From: Pelagophyceae sp. CCMP2097
Lineage: Eukaryota; Sar; Pelagophyceae
Reading direction: 5' to 3'
Length of the DNA stretch: 56,957 nucleotides
NCBI GenBank assembly: GCA_026770575.1
Contig: MU657205.1
Location: forward strand, 305,267-362,223
Each line of letters opens with the position of its first letter. Position 1 is the stretch's first letter. This document shows positions 32,264 through 42,357 of the stretch, one piece after another. A program made the translations under genes and the position numbers. The notes below the pieces were generated by a model. It made no database searches. It was not told the DNA's origin and saw nothing but the letters and a program-made list of their open reading frames with translations.

Positions 32264-35196
32264 ATGGACTCGGCGGAGGACCCGTGGGGGGCGATCATTT
32301 CGGACTATATCAACAAAGCTGCAGTACGCACCAGCGTCCTTCCGGGTGGCCGGGCCCGCGTCGGTCCTCTGCGCGGCCGCCGGCCGTCGTGCGCGGGCAC
32401 GGGCGTGGCTTCTTTTGCGCGGCGCGCGCGTCTTGTGCGATGCGATGTCCCGCTGACGATAGTTTGACGCGTTTGACGGGCCACGGTCCGACACGAAATG
32501 TAGGTCCCCCCTGAGCTCGAAGGCATGCTCTCCGCCCTCCGCGGCGGCGACGCAGCCGGCCTCGAAGAGGTGCGCGGACCGACGAAACGGACCCCGGGTG
32601 AAGCCCGAGTGTGTCGGACCGCGCCCTCGTAGACGCTCGAGTGCGGCTACGTCTCGCCCCTCCTCCTGCGGCGCGGAAACGAGGTCGAAGCGCTGGCGCA
32701 CTTTCGAGTCGCACGCGGGCGCGACGACCGGGGAGAGGCCCCGTCCAAGACCGCCGCAAAGCCGTGAGTCTTGCCCCGACGAGTCTCCGACTGCTCTCGG
32801 GTCCGTCGTCCGCGCCTCGCGGCACACGCGCTCTCGCAGGTCCGCGGCCAAGGCGCCGCCGCCCGGCGCGGTCTCTCGCGACGCGCCGGCAGTGCCGGCG
32901 CCGCCGAAGCGCGCCGTCGACGCGGCGGCGGCCGTTTCGGCGGCGCCGAAAAAGGCTTTGAAAGCTCGCAGAGCAGTCGTCCTCTGGGACGCCGCGGGGC
33001 CCGCGGAAGCGCCGGCCCAGGCAAAGGCCGCCCAAGCCTCGGGCGGTTTTTCGCTCGGTCCGAAAGCCAGCGTCTGATGTTTGCCGGCGTAGTAAATAGT
33101 AGTAGTAAATGTCCTCTCAATGTCCGCATTCGGTCCGGCCGTTCACGCGCTCGCCTAGGCCTGGAGCACAAGGACGCGGCCAAGGCCGAGTGGAAGATGA
33201 TGCAGGTGCGTTGCCAAGGTCGCTCCACTGGATCCCCTCAGGAGCAGGGACGGGTTCGAATTTACCCGAAACCCGCGGGTCGGGTTTGCCGTGCGTTTTT
33301 GCCGACCCGTATGCCCGCGGGTCTGGCCGTGGCCCGAAGCCGAACCAGACCTCTCGAATGCGGGTTTGGTCGCTCGACAAACCCGCGACCCAAGGGTGCG
33401 GTACAAATTGAAAAGCTCTCCGGACGTCCGTCCTGCAAGGTCTCTTTGGCGGTCAAGGCCTCTCTGCAATGTCACTTGCAAGGCCTATATGAAGGGCCCT
33501 TTCAAGCCCCCACGCAGGGTTCCTTGCCAGAGACGCGTGTTCGGGCCCTTACGGGGTCCCTTCACCGTTCCTCGCACGGGATGCCATGTGGTTTGATAGA
33601 GGGCCCCTTCAAGCAACCGTCCGAGGGCCCGCCCAGGGAACGTCACAGAGGGGCCGGCAGCCGAGTGACCGTCCAAGGGACCGTCGAGGGGCCGCCGTCA
33701 AAGCGACGGTCACAAAGGACCTGTCGAGGGACCGTCCAAGAAACAGCCCAAAGGAAATTGTCCAAAGGACCGCCCAAGCGACCATCCGAGGGACCGTTCG
33801 AGGGGCCATCCAAACGACCGTCCGAGGGACCGTCCACGGGACCGTCGCAGAGGACCCGACGAGGGCCCGTCGAGACGTAGCTCAAGGGGCTGCCCATGGA
33901 ACCGTCCAAAAGGACTGTCCAAAGGCCCGCCCAAGGGACCGTCGCAGGGTCAGTCCGAGGGTCCGCCCGCGGGACGTCGCAGAGGGGCCGCAGTCGAGCG
34001 GCCGTCCAAACGACCGTCCCATGGACCGTCGAGGGACCGTCGCAGAGGGACCGTCGAGGGACCGTCGAGAGATCCTCCAAGGGACCCTCGAAGGGAACTG
34101 TCCAAAGGAATTGTCCAAGGGATCGTCTGAGGAACCGTCCGAGGGACCGCCCGAGTGACCGTCCGAGCGACCGTCCGAGCGACCGTCCGAGGGCCCGTCC
34201 GAGGGCCCGCCCAGGGGACGTCGCAGAGAGGCTGCAGTCGAGGGGCCGGCAGCCGGGTGACCGTCCAAGGGACCGTCGAGAAACCGTCATCAAAGCGACC
34301 TTCACAGAGGGCCCGTCGAGGGACTCTCTAAGGAACTGTCCAAAGGAATTGTCCAAACGACCAAGCCCAAACGACTGTCCGAGGAACCGTCCAAGCTTCT
34401 CGAGGGCCTGTCTCAAGGCGTCGTTTCGAATGGCCGTCGAAAGGGGCCGTCTCGAGGGGTCGTCTCGAGGGGGCCGTCTAAAGGCACCGTCTCGAATGGC
34501 CGTCTCCAGGGGCTGTCTCCAGGGGGCCGTTTCAAGGCGCCGTTTCGAATGGTCGTCGAAAGAGGTCGTCTCGAGGAGCCGGAGATAGGAGCAGCGACGG
34601 GTTGGGGTTTGCCCTTCAACCCGCGGGTCGGGTTTGCCGGATTTGCGCGTTTTGGCCGACCCGTCTTTGAGTGGGTTTGGCCTTTGTCCCGAATCCGAAC
34701 TCGACCCTTCAAAGGCGGGTTGTTTGGTATCTCGAAAAAGGCGCGACCCTTTGGGTTTGGCACAAATTGAGCAACCCGACCCGACCCGAATACACCGTCC
34801 CTGCTCCTGGATCCCCTCTGCTTTCCCGTCTGGAGACAACCCATTGGAAATTAGGCCTTTGCCAAAGCGGAAGCGCACGCCCTCGCCGAACCAAAGTCGG
34901 ACGACGCTCCCGAAGCTACGCCACCGGACGGGCCGCCGACGGTGGACGGCCCGCCGACGGTCGAGTCGCTTTTTGGACTGCAGCTCAATCTTTTGCAGGC
35001 GGAAACACGCGGCCATCTCGAGGCTTTTCTGGCCAAGAAACCAAGACCTCCCGGCGCCCAGGACCGGATCAAGCTGCACGAGGAGGTTTCGGTGGTGGCG
35101 GGCGCGCCGGCCCGGGTGACGCTGGCGCTGATTTTGAATTGGGATTTGTTTACCTTCCAAAAGTCAAAAAAGGTCAAAAAGATTAAGGGCGAATAA
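32264..35196 (+). CDS. Six-exon protein of unknown function (283 aa)
   Basis: Not recognised, but the gene model is tight: exons 32264-32323, 32504-32569, 32633-32763, 32840-33045, 33159-33205 and 34855-35196 join in phase at GTRCG/GTGAG/GTTTT...TAG/CAG borders and total exactly 284 codons. The product starts MDSAEDPWGAIISDYINKAA, has a short hydrophobic-patterned region (LEGMLSALRGGDAAGLEE, YVSPLLLRRGNEVEALAHF), an Ala/Pro/Lys-rich linker, a charged helix (GLEHKDAAKAEWKMMQ) and a C-terminal segment (VESLFGLQLNLLQAETRGHLEAF, LHEEVSVVAGAPARVTLALILNWDLF) ending in a Lys-rich tail KKVKKIKGE. The basic tail suggests nuclear location or nucleic-acid contact, which is a guess. Intron 5 (33206-34854, 1649 nt) is almost wholly a mobile element. 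The neighbouring genes give no clue. Confidence 0.65.
33241..34807 (-). mobile_element. TIR-bounded repeat element filling an intron (copy II), flanked by 11-bp duplication
   Basis: Ends are GGAGCAGGGACGG (33241-33253) and its perfect inverse CCGTCCCTGCTCC (34795-34807). The 11-mer TGGATCCCCTC lies on both sides, at 33229-33239 (one base from the element) and 34808-34818, which looks like a target-site duplication. Internal structure matches copy I (22844-24266) in reverse orientation: two ~180-215-bp CGGGT-rich cores separated by ~1.15 kb of degenerate GACCGTCCGAGGGACCG repeats. It lies entirely within intron 5 (33206-34854), with only 35 bases of intron on the left and 47 on the right. Confidence 0.8.
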
Positions 35197-36637
35197 GCAC
35201 ACCCTCGATCGCGGCACGGTTTCATATCGGGGAAGTCCCATAAAGGCTGTTTGGAACCCATCCCGTACGAGGGGCCTTGCGAGGGATGTGCAGAATGGGA
35301 ACGGGCACTCCACTGTTTAAATTTACTGACTATTAAATCAAACCCTCAAACAGCGCGGGGCAACTGTCGTCTGCCAGTGACTGGGCGACGAGGGGACCTT
35401 CCCTGCGCAATCAAAGCCCCTTGCCATCCAACGTATACCACAAAAGGGGTCCTCGGCAGCCTCGTCTCCCCGGCGGCGGGCCTCTGGAGCACGCGCGCCG
35501 ATCCGCGTCGGTGGCGAACATCTTTTTCGCGTCTCGGCAATACGAGGCAGGAATGCTCCTTGCGGCGCCCGCCGGGATGCGCCCAAGGACGACGCCGCAG
35601 GCCGCGCCGCGGTGGACGGCGCACACTCTCAGGAGACCCGCAACCGTCGGCACCGTGCATCCGCCCGAATTCGAGATTCGGATCGGATCCGAGCTTAAAA
35701 AGTTGAAAATTGATAACTTGAAAGTGAGGCGTGAGGGGTATTATTTATATTCCGGGAAGAGATATCAGACTGGGATTGCGCCAAGAGCGTGGTCGAGGGG
35801 CCCTGCGCAGGACCGAGTAGTCAGCCACCCCGGAGGGCTTCGACTATTCTGCCTCACTGCCGGGTGTTTCCCACTCGCCAGGCAACGAGGGGGTCGGCCG
35901 GTCCGTATGGTCTCTCGGTGGCTAAGTTCCAGGGCGAGCGGCTAATTTTCGCACGTCGAAGCGTGCGCTAGCCGGCCAGGCATACCAGCACATTGTGGGT
36001 CCGCTCTGGGCGTTGCCGGGGGTTTGGGGTGGGATGTGGTGCGCGGTGGAGAGGAGGAAGTAGTGCCCGCCGCGTCAGTTTCTAGAACTGGCGCAGGCCG
36101 ACGACGAGGCCCGGCTGCGGCGGGCCCGGCTGCGGGCCCGGCTGTGGGCCCGGCTGCGGGCCCGGCTGCGGGCAGCGCTGGGTCCGCACGACGCCCCGGC
36201 TCCGGCCGACCGGTTGTGCCCGGCTGCGGGCCCGGCTGCGGGCCCTTGCTGCGGGCAGCGCCGGGTCCGCACGACGCCGTCGCAGGTCGAGGCCAAGCGC
36301 CGGGTCCGCGTTGCGCCAGGCGCCTAAGCGGTGAGGTAAAACGGCTGCAGGGAAAGGGCAAAACCGCCACAGGGCCACGGGAGAGTTCAGGGTTTCGGGA
36401 CTGCCCGGAGCACGTGCGCCTGGCTCCGGTGAACGAGGTCGCGAGGTGCGCCCGCGCTCAGGAGGACGAGGTGCGGCGCTTGAGGTTGTCTAGGTGCAGT
36501 CATCGCTGTTTTTTTAGGCTCGCGCCACGTCGCGCCTCTGGAGTTCGCGTCGCTGCGGCTTCTCTGCGCTCGTCCCGCTATCCTGATATCGAGGGGCCTC
36601 GGAGCCCCGGGCGCGCCTCCGGGTCCGCTCGGAGGAT
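35197..36637. other. Intergenic; no gene recognised; GC-rich tandem repeat at ~36105-36270
   Basis: Several open frames overlap but none shows a domain. A plus-strand frame around 35670-35790 contains a charged segment (EFEIRIGSELKKLKI) that could be an exon, but without splice support. Bases 36105-36270 are a tandem array of CGGGCCCGGCTG units. The WD40 gene promoter should lie near 36.5 kb. Confidence 0.45.
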
Positions 36638-37726
36638 ATGCCGGCCGCTACCGGTCGGCGCGCCCGGTCGCGCGCCGGCGCTGCCGCGCTCGCGCTCCGC
36701 GTGTTTGAGCAGCGCGACCTGCTCACGTCCATCCTGCGGCTGGCGGCCTCGCCGAACGGCTTCCTCGTCACGAAGCACGTCGCCCGCGACGCGCGCGCCG
36801 TGGTGCTGGTCCTGCACAAGCTCGTCTGGCAGGACCGGATTTTGAAGGGCACCGCAATCCTCAAGGGGCACACCGGCCCCGTCACGAGCTGCGCGCTCTC
36901 GCCCGACGGCAAGCGCATCGTGGCGGGGAGCGGCGACGGGACGGCGCGGCTCTGGGACGCCGAGACGGGCGCGCTGGTGGCGACGCTCGAGGGGCACACC
37001 AGCGGCGTCACGAGCTGCGCGCTCTCGCCCGACGGCAAGCGCCTCGTAACGGCGAGCTACGACGGGACGGCGCAGCTCCGGGAAACCGACACGGGCGCGC
37101 TGCTCCTGACGCTCGAGGGGCACACCAGCATCGTCACGAGCTGCGCGTTCTCGCCCGACGGCAAGCGCATCGCGACGGCGAGCGACGACGAGACGGTGCG
37201 GCTCTGGGACGCCGACACGGGTGCGCTGCTGACGACGCTGCAGGGGTACGACGCCTCCGTCTTGGGCTGCGCGTTCTCGCCCGACGGCGAGCGCATCGTC
37301 ACGGCCATCGCCGACGGGACGGCGCGGGTCTGGGACGCTATGACGGGCGCGCTGCTGCTGACGCTCGAGAAGCACGACGAAGGTATCATGAGCTGCGCGT
37401 TCTCGCCCGACGGCGAGCGCATCGTCACGGCGAGCTACGACCGGACGGCGCAGATCTGGGACGCCGAGACGGGCGCCCTGCTGCTGACGCTCGAGGGGCA
37501 CACCGACTGTGTCGTGAGCGGCGCGTTCTCGCCCGACGGCGAGCGCGTCGTGACGGCGAGCTACGACCGGACGGCGCGGCTCTGGGACGCCGAGACGGGA
37601 GCGCTGCTAACGACGCTCGAGGGGCACTCCGGCCCCGTCACAAGCTGCGCGTTCTCATCCAACGGCGAGCGCGTCGTGACGGCGAGCGACGATGGAATGG
37701 CGCGGCTCTGGAACGTCGCGCTCTAA
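36638..37726 (+). CDS. WD40-repeat protein (7 repeats), second full-length family member
   Basis: An uninterrupted 362-residue frame from the ATG at 36638. After an Ala/Arg-rich start comes the same N-terminal module as at 11831-13057 (QRDLLTSILRLAASPNGFLVTKHVARDARAV, split here as LLTSILRLAAS then VTKHVARDARAV), the linker RILKGTAILKGH, and seven 42-residue WD40 repeats of the form SCAFSPDGERIVTAS, ending RLWNVAL-stop. Seven blades make a closed propeller. The repeats are less uniform than in the 8-repeat paralogue (for example QLRETD, GYDASV and EKHDEG), suggesting an older copy. Variation again clusters just after the GHT position and in the DDE/YDR turn. No intron is present. The function is unknown, probably ligand or partner recognition. 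Confidence 0.88.
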   Translation: MPAATGRRARSRAGAAALALRVFEQRDLLTSILRLAASPNGFLVTKHVARDARAVVLVLHKLVWQDRILKGTAILKGHTGPVTSCALSPDGKRIVAGSGDGTARLWDAETGALVATLEGHTSGVTSCALSPDGKRLVTASYDGTAQLRETDTGALLLTLEGHTSIVTSCAFSPDGKRIATASDDETVRLWDADTGALLTTLQGYDASVLGCAFSPDGERIVTAIADGTARVWDAMTGALLLTLEKHDEGIMSCAFSPDGERIVTASYDRTAQIWDAETGALLLTLEGHTDCVVSGAFSPDGERVVTASYDRTARLWDAETGALLTTLEGHSGPVTSCAFSSNGERVVTASDDGMARLWNVAL

Positions 37727-38033
37727 AGACGGGCATTCCTCGGCGGTTCCCGCCGGCCGCGGGGCCATCGGCCGCTCCCAGGAGCCCTCGTCGCCAGAGT
37801 TCCGAACCCTAACCAGAAAATTAACTCGGCATCTTCCTTGACGGCGGGACTGTCGCTGTGGTCCTCGAGCAGGGGTGCCCTCCGACGGCGCCCGTCGAGA
37901 CGTGGCCGAGGAAGCGTTCGCCGAGCGCCTCGGGCAACCAGATCGCGGCTTTGGCAGAGGCGCGCCTCTCCCGAGATCGGGGCCTGTGTGTCTATATTTT
38001 CATCGGCGCCTCTGAGACGGATGAAGTTCGTCT

Positions 38034-38221
38034 GCAGGGCAGGAAAAGGATCGGCGGGTCCGGGTCTCGGGTCTCGCTTTGTGGAAGACCCGAGACCCAG
38101 ACCCACGCGGCCTCGACCAGACCCGGGACCCGGACCCGCGCCCGGGTCAGCCCTGATGGGCGGACCCGGACCCTACCCCGAAATATCGCGGGTCCGGACC
38201 CGGACCCTTTTCCTGCCCTGC
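38034..38221. mobile_element. Short TIR element with 19-bp inverted ends
   Basis: GCAGGGCAGGAAAAGGATC at 38034-38052 pairs with 38203-38221 at 18 of 19 positions. The interior is built of GGGTCCGGGTC and GACCCGGACCC stretches, similar in style and size to the core of the larger intron elements (GGAGCAGGG ends, CGGGTCGGG interior), suggesting a related family. No target-site duplication is evident. Confidence 0.6.
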
Positions 38222-39170
38222 CGGCGTCCAGAGGCCTCCTCCAAGACTCTCGCTGCTCGAAACGCCTCTTTCGGACTCCCGGCTCGACCACAACGGGGAA
38301 GCGCCATTTCCAAGAAGAGGCCCGTGCAAACGCCCTCGCAGGGGATCCTACAGGAGGGGTTCCCACGGCCCGTGCGAGGGCCCGCACGCCTTGCGAGGGA
38401 CCTTGCGAGGGGCCGTCCTGGAAGGGTCTTGGAATGGACCAGAGGCCTCTTCGGGATCTGTGGGCCCGTGCAAGGGACTGAGGGCCTTGCAGGGAACCCC
38501 GAGGCCTGGGCCCGTACGAGGGAAACACACGAGAAGCTCACCCTCGGACCGCACGAGGGGCCGCCAGAGGCCACAGACAGGAGCCGTACAGAGGGCCCTT
38601 GCGAGGGTCAAGGTCCGTGCGAGGAGCCTTGAAAGGACCCTGTAAACGCTGGTCCAGGAACCGTGCGTGGCAGCTTGAGAGGGCCCTTGAAAGAGACCGT
38701 CCAAAAGGCCTTGCACTGGAGTTGCTGCAGGGGCTCGTCCGTTTGGCTTTTCAAGGACCCGGGAAAGGAGGGTCTTGCACGAGCATTTCACCCAAGAGCC
38801 TATAATAGGCCCATATGGTATCCCATACGGCATGAGCCCATATGGGAGAGTATGAATCCCATCATCCCATGTCCCACTTTGGCGGCTCAGCGAGTCCAAG
38901 AGCGCAGTCGCGCGACCGACGCACTTTTGCCCTCGCGAGAGCCGCAGGCGCGCCCATGCCGTCGCGATGTACGCGGCTTTGGTCATTCAGATCCGATCTA
39001 TGCGGTGTTGACCATTCCGGGAGAGGCGGGCGTCGCCGCGGCTGCCAGAAGACCTCCGGGGGCACATCTTCGTGGGTGGCGTGGCGTGGGAGCACGACGT
39101 CAGAGTTGGCCATAATTCGCCTTCGCGAGTGCACTCGGTCTCAGTGATCTTCTTATGGTCGTTATACACA

Positions 39171-39278
39171 GGGGTGCGGCTTCGCGGAGGTACGGTATGG
39201 GTTTCGGCGGCGGCCAGGCGGTATGGGGTGCGGCTTCGCGGAGGTACGGTATAGGTTTCGGCGGCGGCCAGGCGGTAT
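39171..39278 (+). repeat. Two copies of a 54-bp direct repeat
   Basis: GGGGTGCGGCTTCGCGGAGG followed by TACGGTAT(G/A)GGTTTCGGCGG and CGGCCAGGCGGTAT occurs at 39171 and again 54 bases later, with one visible difference. It lies just beyond the 3' end of the urea transporter gene. Confidence 0.8.
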
Positions 39279-39367
39279 GGGCTGCGGCGGGGCCTTTTTC
39301 AAAAGCCTTTTTCAAAAAGCGGCGGTGAGGGTGGAGGTGGAGTATGTGGAGGTGGAGTATGTACGGC

Positions 39368-42357
39368 TTAGAGCGTCTCCTTGATGTTGACGCCCTTCAA
39401 GGCGACTTCCTCATCCGGGTTGATGATCATGGCCTCCTCCGGCGCAAAGTGAGTCCCGAACAGCCCATCGCAGACGTTTGCAATCGAATCCCTCGCTTCA
39501 TACAACGGCAGCACGACAATCACCGTCGCGGCCGCTAAGCCCCAAGTAATGGCTACAAACACCCAGAAAGCGAAATAGTCTTTTGTGAACACGCCCGCCG
39601 GCGTGGAAAGGATGGGCCAGATGATCACAATGAGAATGGTGAAGCCGTACCTATGTTCTATGTCAAGTTGTTGACTAAAAATGATATAAATCATACATGC
39701 ATCATACATCGTGTCGAGACGCACCCAAACTTCTTGACCCACTTACTGGCCTCGTCCAGCATAGCAGGGTCTAAATCTTCAGCCGTTAAACCGCTGGTGG
39801 TCTCGTCGAGCAGTGCGATGTCGCGCATCGTGTTCCAATCGTAGTTTTGGGGGTAAAGTTTCGAATGAGACCAGTGGATCACACCCGACGAGATGAGAGC
39901 GACGAGGTTGCCCGACATCATGGCCTCCAAAGTGCCGAGCGACTCGATGTTGACCTTTCCCGAAGTGGCTTGCGCGGCGGAGACCCACGTGACCATTGCC
40001 AGAACCATACCACCCCACGCAGCAGCGACGGCGCCGTTGGCAGAAGCGTCCTTCCAGGTGAGCAAAAACCTAGACGCGGGGTGAGCGGAGGATGCCCTTT
40101 CACAGGCCCTCTCTTTCGTTTGCCTTTCCCCGCTTCCGACTCGATACTTGCCCGCTTCCGAGACTTCCCTGCTTCCGAGACGCACCAGAGCGGCATCACG
40201 GCCGAGCCAATCGCGATGCCCATGAAGAGATAGACCCAGCCGAGGTTGAGCTTCAGCTCGAAGAGCACCACGCCCAGCACGCCCATGCACAGGCCGAAGA
40301 CGACGACTACGTATCGGGAGATGCGCATGATGTCCTCGCCGTTTGCCGACGGCTTGAAATACACCTAGAGAGCGCACTCTTTCAGGCCCTCTTTGACAGG
40401 CCTTCAGTCTAGGCCACGGGCCCTCGTCAGACAACAGAAAACAGACCTTGTAGACGTCGTACGCAAACACCGAAGCCACGGCCATCGACTCGGCAGACCC
40501 AGTAGAGACAATGGCCATGAAGAGCATGATCGTGATCATCAAAGCGCCCTTGGTGCCGTACAAGTAGGTGGCGATGGCGGGGGGGACCTATAGAATTCCG
40601 TGTCACGGAAGAAAATCCAACAGTCTTCAAGTCCCCGCCTCCCGTCAAAGGACTCACGAGGCCCGAGCCCGCCTCGTCTGCGGTGATGGGCAGCTGCAAA
40701 GCGACGGAGGCGATGCCGCATGCCGTGGCCAAAGCAAAGGGGATGGTGAACCAGACCATGCCGCCGAGGAGGTAGCCCTTGTGCGCCACCGACGGCTTCG
40801 CAGCAATCGCGGACTGCCAGTACGACTGGTCCACGAAGACGGTGCCAAAGTTGCCGATGATGTTGATGATGCCGAACATGAGGCCCTATCGGAAGAGCGG
40901 GTGAGACAATCGAGCCTAGGATTTCCTATACGTTTCCCCAAAACGCACCGGCTTGGACAGCATGGTCAGGTACGACCCGCGCGCGTTGCCCGCGACGCCG
41001 CCGCAGGGGAACATGGTGCGCGCCTATCGAAAAGCGTGAGGGAGATGCCTTTCCGAAGGTTTGGGAGATGCTTTTGGAAAGTCCCTATAGAAACACGCAC
41101 CAGCGCTTTCCCGTCGTCGTCGGAGAAGTCGTCGTCGTCGACGTTGTAGCGCGTGTCCGCGATGCCGCTCGGCTTGGAGGCGTCCAAGCAGTTGGCCAGC
41201 GTAAGAGTGCCGTCGCTGCCGCGGCAGCCGCAAAAGCCCGTGTTGTCGCACTCGTACGCGGCCGAATAGATGGCCTTGCACTCGAGCCAGGAGTGGTCAA
41301 TCGCCTAGAAAGCGGGGGTCGTGGGAATGCGTGGTCGGGGTCTTTCACGGAAGAGGCGGCGTGCGAGGCCACGGCGAGAAGGAAACGCTCTCAAATCAAG
41401 ACGCACGTCAGACAACATGTTGTAAATATCGTCGGTGCTAAAGTCTTTCACGTAGACGGAGTAGACCATGACCAGCAAGATCAGGAAGATGATGCCCGTG
41501 TGGATGTACGAGGCAAGGAAAGTCGCCTTCAACCCGCCAGCGGCGGTGTAGAAGATGACGCCCCAGGGGATTAAAAAGTTGGCCCAATAGACATTCATGC
41601 CCGTCAAAGCCTTCATCGTCGCGGCGCCGCCGAGGAGGAGCATGGAAGTGACAATCGTAGAAGTCAAGCAAGTGAAGAAGATGAACGTCTTATGAGCTGC
41701 GCCCCCCCAGCGAACTAAAACAAGCTCCGGCATCGTGTGCGCCTTTGGGGCGCGCCTCTTCAGCTCGATGGCAAGGATGCCGAAGAGGAGGATCTGGATG
41801 GTGGCGCCCGAGGCATACCTTGATCGAAAGCTTTCGAGACAAAGTGCACCCCATCGGTGGTCCTTGCAAAGGGACCTCGATGCAAAGGCCCCCGACACAA
41901 AGCGGCCACCCCACGCTCCACGTACCAGAATGGCCCCGAGACGCCGAACTGCCATGCCACGTTCGAAGATTGAAGTAGAGTCGCGGCCCACGTCCACTGC
42001 GACACCAGAACGGCCGCCGTCAACCCGAGCTTGATGTCTCTACCAGCAGTATTGAAGAATTCCGAAGTAACTTTTTGCTTCGAGAACTTTTGCTCCAAGG
42101 CCATGATGCCCGTAGTTACGCCACTGAAGAAGACGCCGAACAGCACGACGATGACGTAGCCGGACCACGTCGGCAAAATCGGCTCGCCGCCGAAGAAGGA
42201 CGATTTGCCCCAATACCTTTGGATGGCGAGTGAGTTTCTCGCGCATACGCGTCGCACACGTTACGCGTACACGTCGCAAACGCGTCGTAACCCCCGCTTT
42301 TCGAGAGGAAACTCACTTGGAGGGCATCGCCGTGTTCATGTTGTCGAACTTGGGCAT
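39368..42357 (-). CDS. DUR3: DUR3-type urea/polyamine-proton symporter (SSS family)
   Basis: Ten exons fit in phase: 42357-42317, 42216-41926, 41818-41407, 41304-41101, 41023-40949, 40885-40658, 40587-40447, 40364-40186, 40069-39743 and 39650-39368, giving 726 residues, the usual DUR3 length. Diagnostic stretches are [99 protein letters not shown] and [18 protein letters not shown]. About 15 hydrophobic segments are present. Fourth-exon Cys residues ([19 protein letters not shown]) lie in an external loop. DUR3 imports urea at the plasma membrane, a known nitrogen source for bloom-forming algae. All nine introns are 63-116 nt. The ATG at 42357 follows from the short first exon [14 protein letters not shown]. 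Confidence 0.95.

Larger units (their letters stand above)
37727..39367. other. Intergenic, rich in repeats
   Basis: Contains a 188-bp TIR element (38034-38221), then about 500 bases of degenerate GGGCCCTTGCGAGG repeats (38300-38780) ending in a CCCATATGGTATCCCATA motif (~38811), and a 54-bp direct duplication at 39171-39278. A minus-strand frame at 37723-38106 has no recognisable domain. No gene is supported. Confidence 0.55.

Noticed and set aside
32063..32851. Minus-strand 262-codon frame
   Set aside because: Overlaps exons 1-4 of the plus-strand gene, which has exact splice phase; the minus frame has only Arg/Gly-rich composition.
33643..35160. 505-codon minus-strand frame and other long frames in the intron repeats
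   Set aside because: Repeat units of this type stay open in several frames at once; the products are Ser/Leu/Arg/Pro periodic sequence without domains, and they overlap a mobile element.
36082..36378. Pro/Gly/Ala-rich repeat protein in GGGCCCGGCTGC repeats
   Set aside because: Tandem repeat open in several frames on both strands; no start context or splice support.
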